Of a DNA stretch of 64,000 nucleotides, positions 51,669-60,618 are shown piece after piece. Under the pieces are notes generated by a model. It was given only the letters and a program-made list of their open reading frames with translations. It made no database searches and had not been told where the DNA came from. Numbering within the stretch: the first letter of the stretch is position 1; every line of letters starts with the position of its first letter. This stretch comes from Lentzea flava (lineage in GTDB: Bacteria; Actinomycetota; Actinomycetes; Mycobacteriales; Pseudonocardiaceae): NCBI RefSeq assembly GCF_014648475.1, contig NZ_BMRE01000025.1, forward strand, positions 54,560-118,559. The letters run 5' to 3'. Position numbers and translations under genes: made by a program.

Positions 51669-52733
51669 TTACCCGCCTGCGAGCCGTTCTGCCCGGTCGG
51701 CGGCGGCCAGCGCGTCCACCACCGCGTCCAGGTCACCGTCGAGCACCTGGTCCAGGTTATGCGCTTTGTACCCAACCCGGTGATCGGAAATTCGTGATTC
51801 GGGGAAGTTGTAGGTGCGCACCCGCTCCGACCGGTCGACCGTCCGAATCTGGGTACGACGGGCGTCCGACTGCTCCTGCGCCTTCTGCTCCTCGGCCAGG
51901 GCCGCGAGCCGGGACTGCAGGACCTGCATGGCGCGCGCCTTGTTCTGCAGCTGGCTGCGCTCGTTCTGGCAGGAGACGACGATGCCGGTCGGCAGGTGCG
52001 TGATGCGCACGGCGGAGTCGGTGGTGTTGACCGACTGCCCGCCCTTGCCGGACGAGCGGTAGACGTCGATGCGCAGGTCGTTCTCGTTGATCTCGACCTC
52101 GGCGGTTTCCTCGGTCTCGGGGAACACGAGGACACCGGCCGCGGACGTGTGGATGCGCCCCTGCGACTCCGTGACGGGCACGCGCTGCACGCGGTGCACG
52201 CCGCCCTCCCACTTCAGCCGGCTCCAGACACCGTCCGGTGTCGGGCTCTTGGCCTTGATGGAGACCGTGACGTCCTTGAACCCGCCCAGGTCGGAGTCGG
52301 TGCCGTCGAGCATCTCGACCTTCCAGCCCTGACGCTCGGCGTAGCGCGTGTACATGCGCAGCAGGTCGCCCGCGAACAGCGCGGACTCCTCGCCGCCCTC
52401 ACCGGACTTGATCTCCAGCAGCACGTCGTCACCGTCGTGCGGGTCGCGCGGCAGCAGGAGCTCGGTGAGCTTCTCCTCCAGCGCGGGGAGCTGCTCCTCG
52501 AGCTGCTTGGCCTCCTCGGCGAACGCCGGATCCTCGCTCGCGAGCTCCTTCGCGGCCTCGAGGTCGCTGCGGACCTGCTCGATCTCGCGAGCCGTCTTCA
52601 CGATCGGGCCGAGCTCGGCGTACCGCTTGCCGAGCTTGCGGGCGCCGGCCTGGTCAGCGTGCACGCTGGGGTCGGCGAGCTTCTTCTCGAGCTCGTCGTA
52701 CTCGGCGAGCAGGCTGTCCAGCGACTGCGACAC
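51669..52733 (-). CDS. prfA: Peptide chain release factor 1
   Basis: 354-residue class I release factor. The GGQ peptidyl-hydrolysis motif is in SSGKGGQSVNTTDSAVRI, and the KSGEGGEESALFAGDLLRMY domain is clear. It reads UAA/UAG stops. GTG 52733 follows GGGAG with normal spacing; the ORF could extend to 52769 but the extra residues are not family-like. Confidence 0.97.
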   Translation of the reverse strand: MSQSLDSLLAEYDELEKKLADPSVHADQAGARKLGKRYAELGPIVKTAREIEQVRSDLEAAKELASEDPAFAEEAKQLEEQLPALEEKLTELLLPRDPHDGDDVLLEIKSGEGGEESALFAGDLLRMYTRYAERQGWKVEMLDGTDSDLGGFKDVTVSIKAKSPTPDGVWSRLKWEGGVHRVQRVPVTESQGRIHTSAAGVLVFPETEETAEVEINENDLRIDVYRSSGKGGQSVNTTDSAVRITHLPTGIVVSCQNERSQLQNKARAMQVLQSRLAALAEEQKAQEQSDARRTQIRTVDRSERVRTYNFPESRISDHRVGYKAHNLDQVLDGDLDAVVDALAAADRAERLAGG

Positions 52734-52769
52734 TTGAGGACTCCCTAGTGGTGGTCGTACAGACGGCAA

Positions 52770-52809
52770 CGGCGCCTGACCTCGGCTCGTTTGCCGAGGT
52801 CAGGCGCCG
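52770..52809 (-). terminator. Strong stem-loop between rpmE and prfA
   Basis: A perfect 17-bp inverted repeat (CGGCGCCTGACCTCGGC and its complement) with a 6-base loop, beginning 9 bases after the rpmE stop. It should terminate or attenuate rpmE transcription before prfA. Confidence 0.85.
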
Positions 52810-52818
52810 TGAACGCAG

Positions 52819-53031
52819 CTACTTGTTGCGCTTGCCGTAACGCGCCTCGAAGCGCGCGACGCGGCCACCGGTGTCCAGGATCTTCTGCTTGCCCGTGTAG
52901 AACGGGTGGCAGTTCGAGCAGACCTCGACGTGCACGGAGCCGGAGGTCTTGGTGCTCCGGGTGGTGAAGGTGTTGCCGCAGCCGCAGGTGACCTCGGTGG
53001 TCACGTACTCCGGGTGGATTCCAGTCTTCAA
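52819..53031 (-). CDS. rpmE: 50S ribosomal protein L31 (zinc form)
   Basis: 70-residue L31 with the four zinc-binding Cys: CGCGN near residues 16-18 and CSNCH near 37-40, so this is the C+ form. The start codon is TTG 53031 (no ATG or GTG gives the family N-terminus), with GGGACAAG upstream. It lies between rho and prfA as in other actinobacteria. Confidence 0.95.
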   Translation of the reverse strand: MKTGIHPEYVTTEVTCGCGNTFTTRSTKTSGSVHVEVCSNCHPFYTGKQKILDTGGRVARFEARYGKRNK

Positions 53032-53300
53032 GATCTTGTCCCTTTCAAGGATGGCCGCCGGGTCCCTGTTGCTGATGACGGGTGAACCGGAGCCGGACTC
53101 GACCGCTTAGTTTGCCAGACCCTTCAACACGTGCAAAAACGCGGTTGTTCCCCGCGCTTCCGGGTGTCGGAAGTCACAACCGTTCAACCTCCGTGATACG
53201 CCGTTCGGCGCAAGGTGCGCCCGTTCGGCCACATACGGCTCCGTGTTGTTGGAGAGCTTCCATCAGACTGTGTGCCGTGTTCTGCACCGCCGAACGGCCG

Positions 53301-53663
53301 ATGAGCCCGCGTCTGTGGGTGGCTGTGCCGTTCCTGTTCTCCGCCGCCGTGTTCGGCCTGATGGGGTCGGCCGGGCTGATCACCGCTTCCTGGACGACCG
53401 TGCCGTTGTCGCCGGTGGTGTCCGGTGCCGGAGTGGCGGTGGCTGCTGCGGTGTCCGGTGGGGTGCGGTGGCGCCGCTCCTGGCAGCGGACCTGGGTGCG
53501 CTGGCCGTATCTGGCGTCGGTGCTGGCCTTCGGAGTGCTGGTGGGCGCGGTGGAGGTGCCCGCGCTGGTCACGGCCGTGGTGGGCCTGCCGGTGCTGCTG
53601 GGCCTGGTGTTCCAGTGCCTGGTGCAGAACGACGAGAGCGCGCCTGCCTCGGACTGCCGCTGA
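53301..53663 (+). CDS. Small hypothetical membrane protein
   Basis: 120 residues with four predicted helices (VAVPFLFSAAVFGLMGSAGL, VVSGAGVAVAAAVSG, YLASVLAFGVLVGAVEV, VVGLPVLLGLVFQCLV). No family recognised. ATG 53301 opens directly into the first helix; the in-frame sequence upstream does not look coding. It faces rho across a strong bidirectional terminator. Confidence 0.65.
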   Translation: MSPRLWVAVPFLFSAAVFGLMGSAGLITASWTTVPLSPVVSGAGVAVAAAVSGGVRWRRSWQRTWVRWPYLASVLAFGVLVGAVEVPALVTAVVGLPVLLGLVFQCLVQNDESAPASDCR

Positions 53664-53700
53664 AGCCCACATGGCTCCGGCATTCGAGTGAACGAACACG

Positions 53701-53735
53701 AAAAGACCCCCGCTGACCAGCAGCGGGGGTCTTTT
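53701..53735. terminator. Bidirectional intrinsic terminator between rho and the membrane protein gene
   Basis: Perfect 15-bp arms AAAAGACCCCCGCTG / CAGCGGGGGTCTTTT with a 5-base loop. The A-run on one side and T-run on the other make it a classic intrinsic terminator in both directions, 22 bp from the rho stop. Confidence 0.92.
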
Positions 53736-53757
53736 CACGTGAAACTCACGCGGGCGA

Positions 53758-55686
53758 TCAGTCCTGCTCGGCGCCCGGCGTCGTCTTCGCCACCTGCATC
53801 AGGAACTCGATGTTGGTGCGCGACTTGCGCAGCCGGTCGAGCAGCAGGTCGATGGCCTGCTGACCGTCCAGAGCGTGCAGCACGCGGCGGAGCTTGTGCG
53901 TGACCGCCATCTCGTCCGGCGAGAGCAGCAGCTCTTCCTTGCGGGTACCGGACGAGTCGACGTCCACGGCCGGGAACGTCCGCTTGTCGGCGATCTTCCG
54001 GTCCAGCTTGAGCTCGGCGTTGCCCGTGCCCTTGAACTCCTCGAAGATGACCGAGTCACCGGCGGAGCCGGTCTCGACCAGCGCCGTCGCGATGACGGTC
54101 AGCGAGCCGCCGCCCTCGATGTTGCGGGCCGCGCCGAGGAAGCGCTTCGGCGGGTACAGCGCCGTCGAGTCGACACCACCGGACAGGATGCGGCCGGAAG
54201 CCGGGGCTGCCAGGTTGTAGGCGCGGCCCAGACGCGTGATCGAGTCCAACAGCACCACGACGTCGTGACCCATCTCCACCAGCCTCTTCGCGCGCTCGAT
54301 GGCGAGCTCGGAGATGGTGGTGTGGTCCGACGGCGGGCGGTCGAAGGTCGAGGCGATGACCTCGCCCTTCACCGAGCGCTGCATGTCGGTGACCTCTTCC
54401 GGACGCTCGTCGACGAGGACGACCATCAGGTGGCACTCGGGGTTGTTCTTGGTGATCGCGTTGGCGATCGCCTGCAGCACCGAGGTCTTGCCGGCCTTCG
54501 GCGGCGACACGATCAGGGCGCGCTGGCCCTTGCCGATCGGCATCACCAGGTCGATGACGCGGGTGGTGAGGATGTGCGGCTCGGTCTCCAGGCGCAGGCG
54601 CTCGTTCGGGTAGAGCGGCGTCAGCTTGGTGAAGTCCGGGCGGTTGCGCGCCTCTTCCGGGTCCAGGCCGTTGATCTTGTCGACGCGGACCAGCGGGTTG
54701 AACTTCTGGCGCTGCTGCTCGCCCTCGCGCGGCTGGCGGACGGCACCGGTGATGGCGTCGCCGCGGCGCAGGCCGTACTTGCGGACGAGCGAGAGCGACA
54801 CGTAGACGTCGTTCGAGCCGGCCAGGTAGCCCGACGTGCGGACGAACGCGTAGTTCTCCAGCACGTCCAGGATGCCCGCGACCGGGAGCAGGACGTCGTC
54901 CTCGCGCACCTCGGTCTCGCGGTCACCGCGCTCGCCACCCTCGCCACGGCCACCGCGGCGACGACGGTCGCGGAACCGGCCACGACGGCCGCCTTCCTCG
55001 TCGCCGTCCTGCTGCTGGCCGCCCTGGCGGTCGCGGTCGCGGTTGCGGTCACGGCCGCCGCGGTCGCCGCGGTCACCGCGGTCCTGGCGGTCGCCGCGGT
55101 CGCCGCGGTCCTGGCGGTCGCCGCGCTCCTGGCGGTCACCGCGGTCCGAACGCTCCTGGCGGTCACCGGAACGCTCGGCGCGCTCCGGACGCTCGGCGCG
55201 CTGCTCGGACTGCTGGCCCTCGCCGGCCTCGGCATTGCCGCCACCACGGCCGGAGCGACGGCGGCGGTTGCCTCGGCGGCCACCGTCCTCCGACGGCGCG
55301 CCGGTCTCGGCGGGTGCGGCAGCGGGAGCAGCGGCGGCAGCGGGCTGCTCCGCTACCTCGAGCTGCTGCTGAACAGGCTTTTCGGCGGCCGCGGGCTTCT
55401 CGGCTGCGGGAGCCTTCGCTGCTTTCGCGGGCTTCTCCGCCTTGGCAGGGGCGCCGGAGCCCTGCTTCTCCTTGATGGCCGCGATCAGGTCGCCCTTGCG
55501 CAGGCCAGCGGTTCCGGTGATGCCCATTTGGCCCGCGAGCTCACGCAGCTCCGCGAGCACCATGCCGGACAGACCCGCGCGGCGGCGCGGCGTCGTGCCG
55601 TTCGAAGGGGTGGACAGAGCGGTCTCCTCGGCTCCAGAACCAGAAGCAGCTGCGACGTCGCTGCTCAGCAAATCGGTGTTGCTCAC
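53758..55686 (-). CDS. rho: Transcription termination factor Rho
   Basis: 642 residues. The N-terminal domain (LSGMVLAELRELAGQMGITG) is followed by a long insert at about 80-260: Ala/Pro/Glu-rich, then a run of RGDRQER/DRGDRGG repeats, as in other high-GC actinobacteria but lengthy. The RNA-binding fold starts at GILDVLENYAFVRTSGYLAG, the ATPase P-loop is SPPKAGKTSVLQAIA, and the Q/R-loop region is intact. It is an RNA-dependent helicase ending transcription. GTG start with AGGAAGG. The leader is long (about 270 nt). Confidence 0.97.
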   Translation of the reverse strand: MSNTDLLSSDVAAASGSGAEETALSTPSNGTTPRRRAGLSGMVLAELRELAGQMGITGTAGLRKGDLIAAIKEKQGSGAPAKAEKPAKAAKAPAAEKPAAAEKPVQQQLEVAEQPAAAAAPAAAPAETGAPSEDGGRRGNRRRRSGRGGGNAEAGEGQQSEQRAERPERAERSGDRQERSDRGDRQERGDRQDRGDRGDRQDRGDRGDRGGRDRNRDRDRQGGQQQDGDEEGGRRGRFRDRRRRGGRGEGGERGDRETEVREDDVLLPVAGILDVLENYAFVRTSGYLAGSNDVYVSLSLVRKYGLRRGDAITGAVRQPREGEQQRQKFNPLVRVDKINGLDPEEARNRPDFTKLTPLYPNERLRLETEPHILTTRVIDLVMPIGKGQRALIVSPPKAGKTSVLQAIANAITKNNPECHLMVVLVDERPEEVTDMQRSVKGEVIASTFDRPPSDHTTISELAIERAKRLVEMGHDVVVLLDSITRLGRAYNLAAPASGRILSGGVDSTALYPPKRFLGAARNIEGGGSLTVIATALVETGSAGDSVIFEEFKGTGNAELKLDRKIADKRTFPAVDVDSSGTRKEELLLSPDEMAVTHKLRRVLHALDGQQAIDLLLDRLRKSRTNIEFLMQVAKTTPGAEQD

Positions 55687-56007
55687 ACATGTCCTTCCTG
55701 ACCAGGCCCCGCCTCCTACGCGGCCCAGCGGACCCGTCTTCCCGCTTCAACTGGGGAACGACGGTCAGTCCGATGCAGACGGAAGCACACACCGCTTCCG
55801 GCAAGCACGGGACTTTTCTCAGGTCACACGGCGATCGGGTGCCTCTTTTGCGTCCGCCCCGCCCGCACGGCACAGAGCCGGAACACAAAAGGATTGCGAC
55901 CCGGAACGAGTGTCCGGGCGCGACACCGGCGCCCGTGCGCGCGGTGACTGATCGCCCCCGAGGGTAGACGCCGGTCTCCCCGCATGCAACAACCGGGGTC
56001 GCGCGTG
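55687..56007 (-). other. Long rho leader region
   Basis: 321 bp between thrB and rho with no gene on the rho strand. The promoter at 55961-55989 would give a 5' leader of about 270 nt. Long rho leaders are known sites of Rho autoregulation in other bacteria; whether that holds here cannot be seen. An ORF on the other strand looks like chance. Confidence 0.5.
55961..55989 (-). promoter_or_regulatory. rho: Probable rho promoter
   Basis: On the minus strand TTGCAT, exactly 17 bases, then TACCCT: a good match to the housekeeping pattern (TTGAC/TAnnnT). It sits just after the thrB stop, so rho can be transcribed independently of the threonine genes. Confidence 0.5.
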
Positions 56008-56853
56008 TCAGTCCAATGGACGAACGCGCACGCCAGCCGTGTCGACGTCGAGTCTCCGCACGTCGAAGCCGGTCACGTCGACCTCGGCCGGCAGGTCGCC
56101 GAACGCGATCACGGTGGGTCCCGCTCCGGACACGCAGGCGGGAACACCGAGCTTGCGAAGATCGTTGATCACCCGGACGGTGTCGGGCCACGCGGGCTCG
56201 CGGTAGTTCTGGTGGAGGCGATCCTCAGTCGCGGCAAGGAGAACGGACGGATCCGACGTCAGCGCGTGCACCGCCAGGGCAGCCCGTCCCGCGGCGTGCG
56301 CGGCGTCGGCGTGCGGCACTTCGGCCGGAAGCAGGCCGCGCGTCGTCTTGGTGGACGACTCCTGGGACGGGATCAGCACGACCGGGCGCACCCGTGCGTC
56401 GGGCTCCATCCGGACCGCGCGGAATCGCTCTCCTTCGGACCACGCAACGACAACACCGCCGTACAGAGAGGCAGCGGCGTTGTCCGCGTGACCTTCGAAC
56501 TCGGCAGCGATTTGCAACGCGTCCGTGTCCAACTCGCGACCCGTCAGGGTGAATCCGGCTGCGACACCCGCCACGATCGCTGCGGCCGACGAGCCCAGTC
56601 CACGTGCGTGCGGAATGACGTTGCGGCACTTCAGGGCGAGCCCGCCGGGGTAGCCGGCGGCGCGGACGGCCCGCACGACGAGATGCGACTCGTCGAGCGG
56701 GACGTCACCTGATCCGGCGCCTTCGACCGTGATCGAGAGACCGTCGGCGACGGCGACCTCGATCTCGTCGTACAACCCGAGCGCCATGCCCAGCGCGTCG
56801 AACCCCGAACCGAGGTTCGCGGTCGACGCCGGGACGGAAACCAGAAACCTCAC
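56008..56853 (-). CDS. thrB: Homoserine kinase
   Basis: 281-residue GHMP kinase. The ATP-binding glycine-serine loop is PHARGLGSSAAAIVAG, the N-terminal motif SVPASTANLGSGFDALG, and the C-terminal GHMP motif VSGAGPTVIAF. It phosphorylates homoserine for threonine synthesis. The GTG start overlaps the thrC stop (GTGA). Confidence 0.97.
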   Translation of the reverse strand: MRFLVSVPASTANLGSGFDALGMALGLYDEIEVAVADGLSITVEGAGSGDVPLDESHLVVRAVRAAGYPGGLALKCRNVIPHARGLGSSAAAIVAGVAAGFTLTGRELDTDALQIAAEFEGHADNAAASLYGGVVVAWSEGERFRAVRMEPDARVRPVVLIPSQESSTKTTRGLLPAEVPHADAAHAAGRAALAVHALTSDPSVLLAATEDRLHQNYREPAWPDTVRVINDLRKLGVPACVSGAGPTVIAFGDLPAEVDVTGFDVRRLDVDTAGVRVRPLD

Positions 56854-57905
56854 GCGAGCTCCAGCGCGTGCGCGACCGCGCCGGGGTCGACCGGGACCGG
56901 CTCGACCTCGGTGACACCGAGCAGCGCGGTGTCCGGGTCCTTGAGACCGTGACCGGTGACCGTGCACACAACAGTCGACCCCTTGGGCAGCCGGCCGTCC
57001 TCCGCCGTCTTCAGCAGACCGGCGATGGACGCCGCCGACGCGGGCTCCACGAAGATGCCCTCGCTGCCCGCGAGCAACCGGTACGCCGCCAGGATCTGGT
57101 CGTCGGTGACGGAGTCGATCAGGCCGCCGGACTCGTCGCGGGCCGTGACGGCACCGGTCCACGACGCCGGGCTGCCGACGCGGATCGCGGTCGCGATGGT
57201 CTCCGGGTTCGCCACCGGCACACCGCTGACCAGCGGCGCCGCGCCCGCCGCCTGGAAGCCGAACATCTTGGGCAGGCCCTGCTCGTACGCTAGGTAGCCC
57301 TGCCAGTACGCGGTGATGTTGCCCGCGTTGCCGACCGGCAGGCAGTGGAAGTCCGGCGCCTGCCCGAGCACGTCGCAGATCTCCCACGCCGCGGTCCGCT
57401 GACCGATCAACCGCACCGGGTTGACGGAGTTCACCAGCGTGACCGGGTACTCGGCCGCCGTCTTGGACGCGAGCTCCAGGCAGTCGTCGAAGTTGCCGTC
57501 GATCTGCAGGATCTTCGCGCCGTGCATCACGGCCTGCGCGAGCTTGCCCATCGCGATCTTGCCGCTGGGCACCAGCACGGCGGCGGTCAGGCCCGCCTTG
57601 GCCGCGTAGGCCGCGGCGGAGGCCGACGTGTTGCCGGTGGAGGCGCAGATGACCGCCTTGATGCCGGACGCGAGGGCGTACGTCATCGCGACCGTCATGC
57701 CGCGGTCCTTGAACGAGCCGGTCGGGTTCGCGCCCTCGACCTTCACGTACACCTCGGAGCCGGCGACCTCGGAGAGCCGCTTGGCGTGCACCAGCGGCGT
57801 GCCGCCCTCGTGCAGCGTGACGATCTCCGCGCCCTCGGGGATCTCGATCCGGTCGCGGTACGCGTGGATGAGCCCTGGCCAGCCCGGCTTCACAGCGGCG
57901 CTCAT
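56850..57905 (-). CDS. thrC: Threonine synthase
   Basis: 351-residue PLP enzyme converting O-phosphohomoserine to threonine. The PLP lysine is in NPTGSFKDRGMTVAM and the phosphate loop in PVGNAGNITAYW. It follows hom with a 4-bp overlap. Confidence 0.97.
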   Translation of the reverse strand: MSAAVKPGWPGLIHAYRDRIEIPEGAEIVTLHEGGTPLVHAKRLSEVAGSEVYVKVEGANPTGSFKDRGMTVAMTYALASGIKAVICASTGNTSASAAAYAAKAGLTAAVLVPSGKIAMGKLAQAVMHGAKILQIDGNFDDCLELASKTAAEYPVTLVNSVNPVRLIGQRTAAWEICDVLGQAPDFHCLPVGNAGNITAYWQGYLAYEQGLPKMFGFQAAGAAPLVSGVPVANPETIATAIRVGSPASWTGAVTARDESGGLIDSVTDDQILAAYRLLAGSEGIFVEPASAASIAGLLKTAEDGRLPKGSTVVCTVTGHGLKDPDTALLGVTEVEPVPVDPGAVAHALELA

Positions 57906-59203
57906 TCTTCGCCCTCCACCCTCATCACACTCACGACCTCCCGCACCACCGGGAGACCGCCGATCTTGTCCACAGTGGACCGCAGCGCGGCGTCGGTCGC
58001 CGCGTGCGTGACGATCACCAGGCTGGCGTCCTCGGTACGGCCTTCCTGGCGCACCGCGGCGATGCTGACGTCGTGCTCGGCGAACACCGCGGCGACCTGC
58101 GAGAGGACACCGGGCTTGTCCGCCACGTCGAGGCTGATGTGGTAGCGCGTGGGCGTGTTTCCCATGGGCTGCACGGGAAGCGCGGCGTAGGCCGACTCGC
58201 GCGGACCACGTCCACTCGCGACCTTGTTGCGCGCCACGGCGACCAGGTCGCCGAGCACCGCGCTCGCCGTCGGGGCGCCACCGGCACCCTGCCCGTAGAA
58301 CATCATCTCGCCCGCCGCGTCGGCCTCGACGAACACGGCGTTGAACGCACCGTTGACCGAAGCCAGCGGATGCGTCCTCGGGATCATGGCCGGGTGGACG
58401 CGCACGGCGACGGACTCCTGGCCGGACGGGGACACCACGCGCTCGCAGATCGCGAGCAGCTTCACCGTGCGGCCGAGGCCCTTCGCCGCCGCGATGTCCG
58501 CCGCGGACACCGAACGGATGCCCTCGCGGTAGACGTCCGCCGCCGTCACTCGCGTGTGGAACGCAAGGGACGCAAGGATCGCGGCCTTCGACGCGGCATC
58601 GAACCCGTCGACGTCCGCGGTCGGGTCGGCCTCCGCGTAACCGAGCCGCGAGGCCTCCTCGAGCGTCTCGCCGTAGCCCGCGCCCGTGGCGTCCATCGCG
58701 GACAGGATGAAGTTCGTCGTGCCGTTCACGATGCCCATGACGCGCGTGATCCGGTCTCCCGCAAGGGATTCCCGCAACGGGCGCAGCAACGGGATGGCAC
58801 CGGCGACGGCGGCCTCGAAGTAGAGGTCCGCACCGGACGAGTCGGCGGCCTCGAACAGGTCCGAGCCGTGCTCGGCGAGCAGCGCCTTGTTCGCGGTGAC
58901 GACGGACTTGCCCGCCTTCAACGCCTCCAGCAGCAGCCCGCGCGTCGGCTCGATGCCGCCGATCACCTCGACGACCACGTCCACGTCGTCCGCCGACACC
59001 AAAGCGGCGGCGTCCGTGGTGAGCAGGTGCTCCGGCACCTCTCGGTGTTTGTTCGGCCTGCGCACGGCGATGCCCGCGAGCTCAACCGGCGCGCCGATGC
59101 GCTGGGTGAGGTCCTCGGCCTGGTCCGTCAGCAGCCGGACTACCTCCGTGCCCACCGTGCCGCAACCCAGCAAGGCGACCCGAATCGGTTTCACGGCTCT
59201 CAT
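57902..59203 (-). CDS. hom: Homoserine dehydrogenase
   Basis: 433 residues: the NAD(P) domain (RVALLGCGTVGTEVVRLL), the catalytic domain with GIVNGTTNFILSAM and the Lys in DVDGFDAASKAAILASL, and a C-terminal ACT domain (SLDVADKPGVLSQVAAVFAE), the usual site of threonine feedback. ATG preceded by GGAGGT; overlaps lysA by 4 bp. Confidence 0.97.
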   Translation of the reverse strand: MRAVKPIRVALLGCGTVGTEVVRLLTDQAEDLTQRIGAPVELAGIAVRRPNKHREVPEHLLTTDAAALVSADDVDVVVEVIGGIEPTRGLLLEALKAGKSVVTANKALLAEHGSDLFEAADSSGADLYFEAAVAGAIPLLRPLRESLAGDRITRVMGIVNGTTNFILSAMDATGAGYGETLEEASRLGYAEADPTADVDGFDAASKAAILASLAFHTRVTAADVYREGIRSVSAADIAAAKGLGRTVKLLAICERVVSPSGQESVAVRVHPAMIPRTHPLASVNGAFNAVFVEADAAGEMMFYGQGAGGAPTASAVLGDLVAVARNKVASGRGPRESAYAALPVQPMGNTPTRYHISLDVADKPGVLSQVAAVFAEHDVSIAAVRQEGRTEDASLVIVTHAATDAALRSTVDKIGGLPVVREVVSVMRVEGEE

Positions 59204-60618
59204 ACCTCCAGACGGAACAGATCGTCCTCGGTCTCCCGGCGCAGCAGCAGCCGCGCCTCTCCACCGGACACCGCGGCGAACGCGGGCCGTGGAAGTCGGT
59301 TGTACCCGCTCGCCATCGAGTAGCAGTAGGCCCCCGTCGCAGCGATCGCCACGAGGTCGCCCGGCGCGAGGTCGTCCGGCAGCCAGCAGTCGCGCACCAC
59401 GATGTCGCCGGACTCGCAGTGCTTGCCCACGACCCGGCACAGCACGGCCCGCGACTCGGGCTCCGCGGCACGTGAGACCAGCTTGCAGTCGTAGACCGCG
59501 TCGTAGAGCGCCGTGCGGATGTTGTCGCTCATGCCGCCGTCGACGCTGACGTACCGGCGCCGCGCGCCACCGTCGAGCTCGACGTCCTTGATCGTGCCGA
59601 CCTCGTACACGGTGACCGTGCCGGGGCCGACGATCGCACGGCCCGGCTCCACCGCGATGCGAGGCATCTCCAGGCCGTTGTGCTCGCACTCCTTCTGCAC
59701 GATGTTGTGCAGCTGCCGCGCGAGCTCGGCGGGCGGGGGCGGGTCGTCGTCCGGCGTGTAGGCGATGCCGAGGCCACCGCCGAGGTCGACGACGGTCAGC
59801 GACTCGATCTCGCCGTGCTCCTTGCGAATGTCCGCGAGCAACCCGATGACGCGCCGCGCGGCGACCTCGAAGCCGGACGCGTCGAAGATCTGCGAACCGA
59901 TGTGGCTGTGCAGGCCGACGAGCTTGAGACCGCTCGCCTTGAGCACGCGGCGCACCGCCTCGGCCGCGTCGCCGGAGGACAGCGAGAAACCGAACTTCTG
60001 GTCCTCGTGCGCGGTCGCGATGAACTCGTGGGTGTGCGCCTCGACGCCGACCGTCACGCGGATCAGCACCGGCTGCACCACGCCGCGTTCGCGCGCGATC
60101 TGGTCGAGGCGGGCGATCTCGTGGTACGAGTCGAGCACGATGCCGCCGACGCCGGCCTCGACGGCCGCGATCAGCTCGGGAACGCTCTTGTTGTTGCCGT
60201 GCAACGCGATGCGCTCAGCGGGGAAGTTCGCCCTGAGAGCGATCGCGAGCTCGCCACCACTGCTGACGTCGATCGAGAGGCCCTCTTCGGCCACCCACTT
60301 CGCGATCTGCACGCTCAGGAACGCCTTCGAGGCGTAGTGCACGAGCGTCGGGTCGCCGAACGCCTCCGCGTGCTCGCGGCAGCGTGCGCGGAAGTCCTGC
60401 TCGTCCATCACGAACAGCGGGGTGCCGTACTGCTCGGCGAGCGCGCGCACGTCCACGCCCGCCAGCTCCACGACGCCGGAGTCGTTGCGCTTGGCGTTGC
60501 GCGGCCACACGTTCGGGTGCAGGTGGTCGAGCTGTTCCGCGGTCGAAGGGCGGTCTCCGGCGGTGTTGCCGGGGACGAGGACGTCGGCGTGCCGGGGTCC
60601 GGCCGGGTGCGCGCGCAT
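59200..60618 (-). CDS. lysA: Diaminopimelate decarboxylase
   Basis: 472-residue PLP fold-III decarboxylase making lysine from meso-diaminopimelate. The PLP lysine is in HYASKAFLSVQIA; the HSHIGSQ phosphate-site motif and the specificity helix region (VVGKHCESGDIVV) are present. The start ATG 60618 shares a base with the argS stop (TGATG); GTG 60621 is also possible. Confidence 0.96.
   Translation of the reverse strand: MRAHPAGPRHADVLVPGNTAGDRPSTAEQLDHLHPNVWPRNAKRNDSGVVELAGVDVRALAEQYGTPLFVMDEQDFRARCREHAEAFGDPTLVHYASKAFLSVQIAKWVAEEGLSIDVSSGGELAIALRANFPAERIALHGNNKSVPELIAAVEAGVGGIVLDSYHEIARLDQIARERGVVQPVLIRVTVGVEAHTHEFIATAHEDQKFGFSLSSGDAAEAVRRVLKASGLKLVGLHSHIGSQIFDASGFEVAARRVIGLLADIRKEHGEIESLTVVDLGGGLGIAYTPDDDPPPPAELARQLHNIVQKECEHNGLEMPRIAVEPGRAIVGPGTVTVYEVGTIKDVELDGGARRRYVSVDGGMSDNIRTALYDAVYDCKLVSRAAEPESRAVLCRVVGKHCESGDIVVRDCWLPDDLAPGDLVAIAATGAYCYSMASGYNRLPRPAFAAVSGGEARLLLRRETEDDLFRLEV

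Noticed and set aside
53174..53738. Overlapping minus-strand ORFs opposite the 53301 membrane protein
   Set aside because: They read as Arg/His/Thr-rich shadows; the plus-strand frame shows four clean membrane helices.
55689..55967. 92-residue plus-strand ORF in the rho leader
   Set aside because: Codon use is unlike neighbours, and it lies in a region better explained as the rho promoter and leader.
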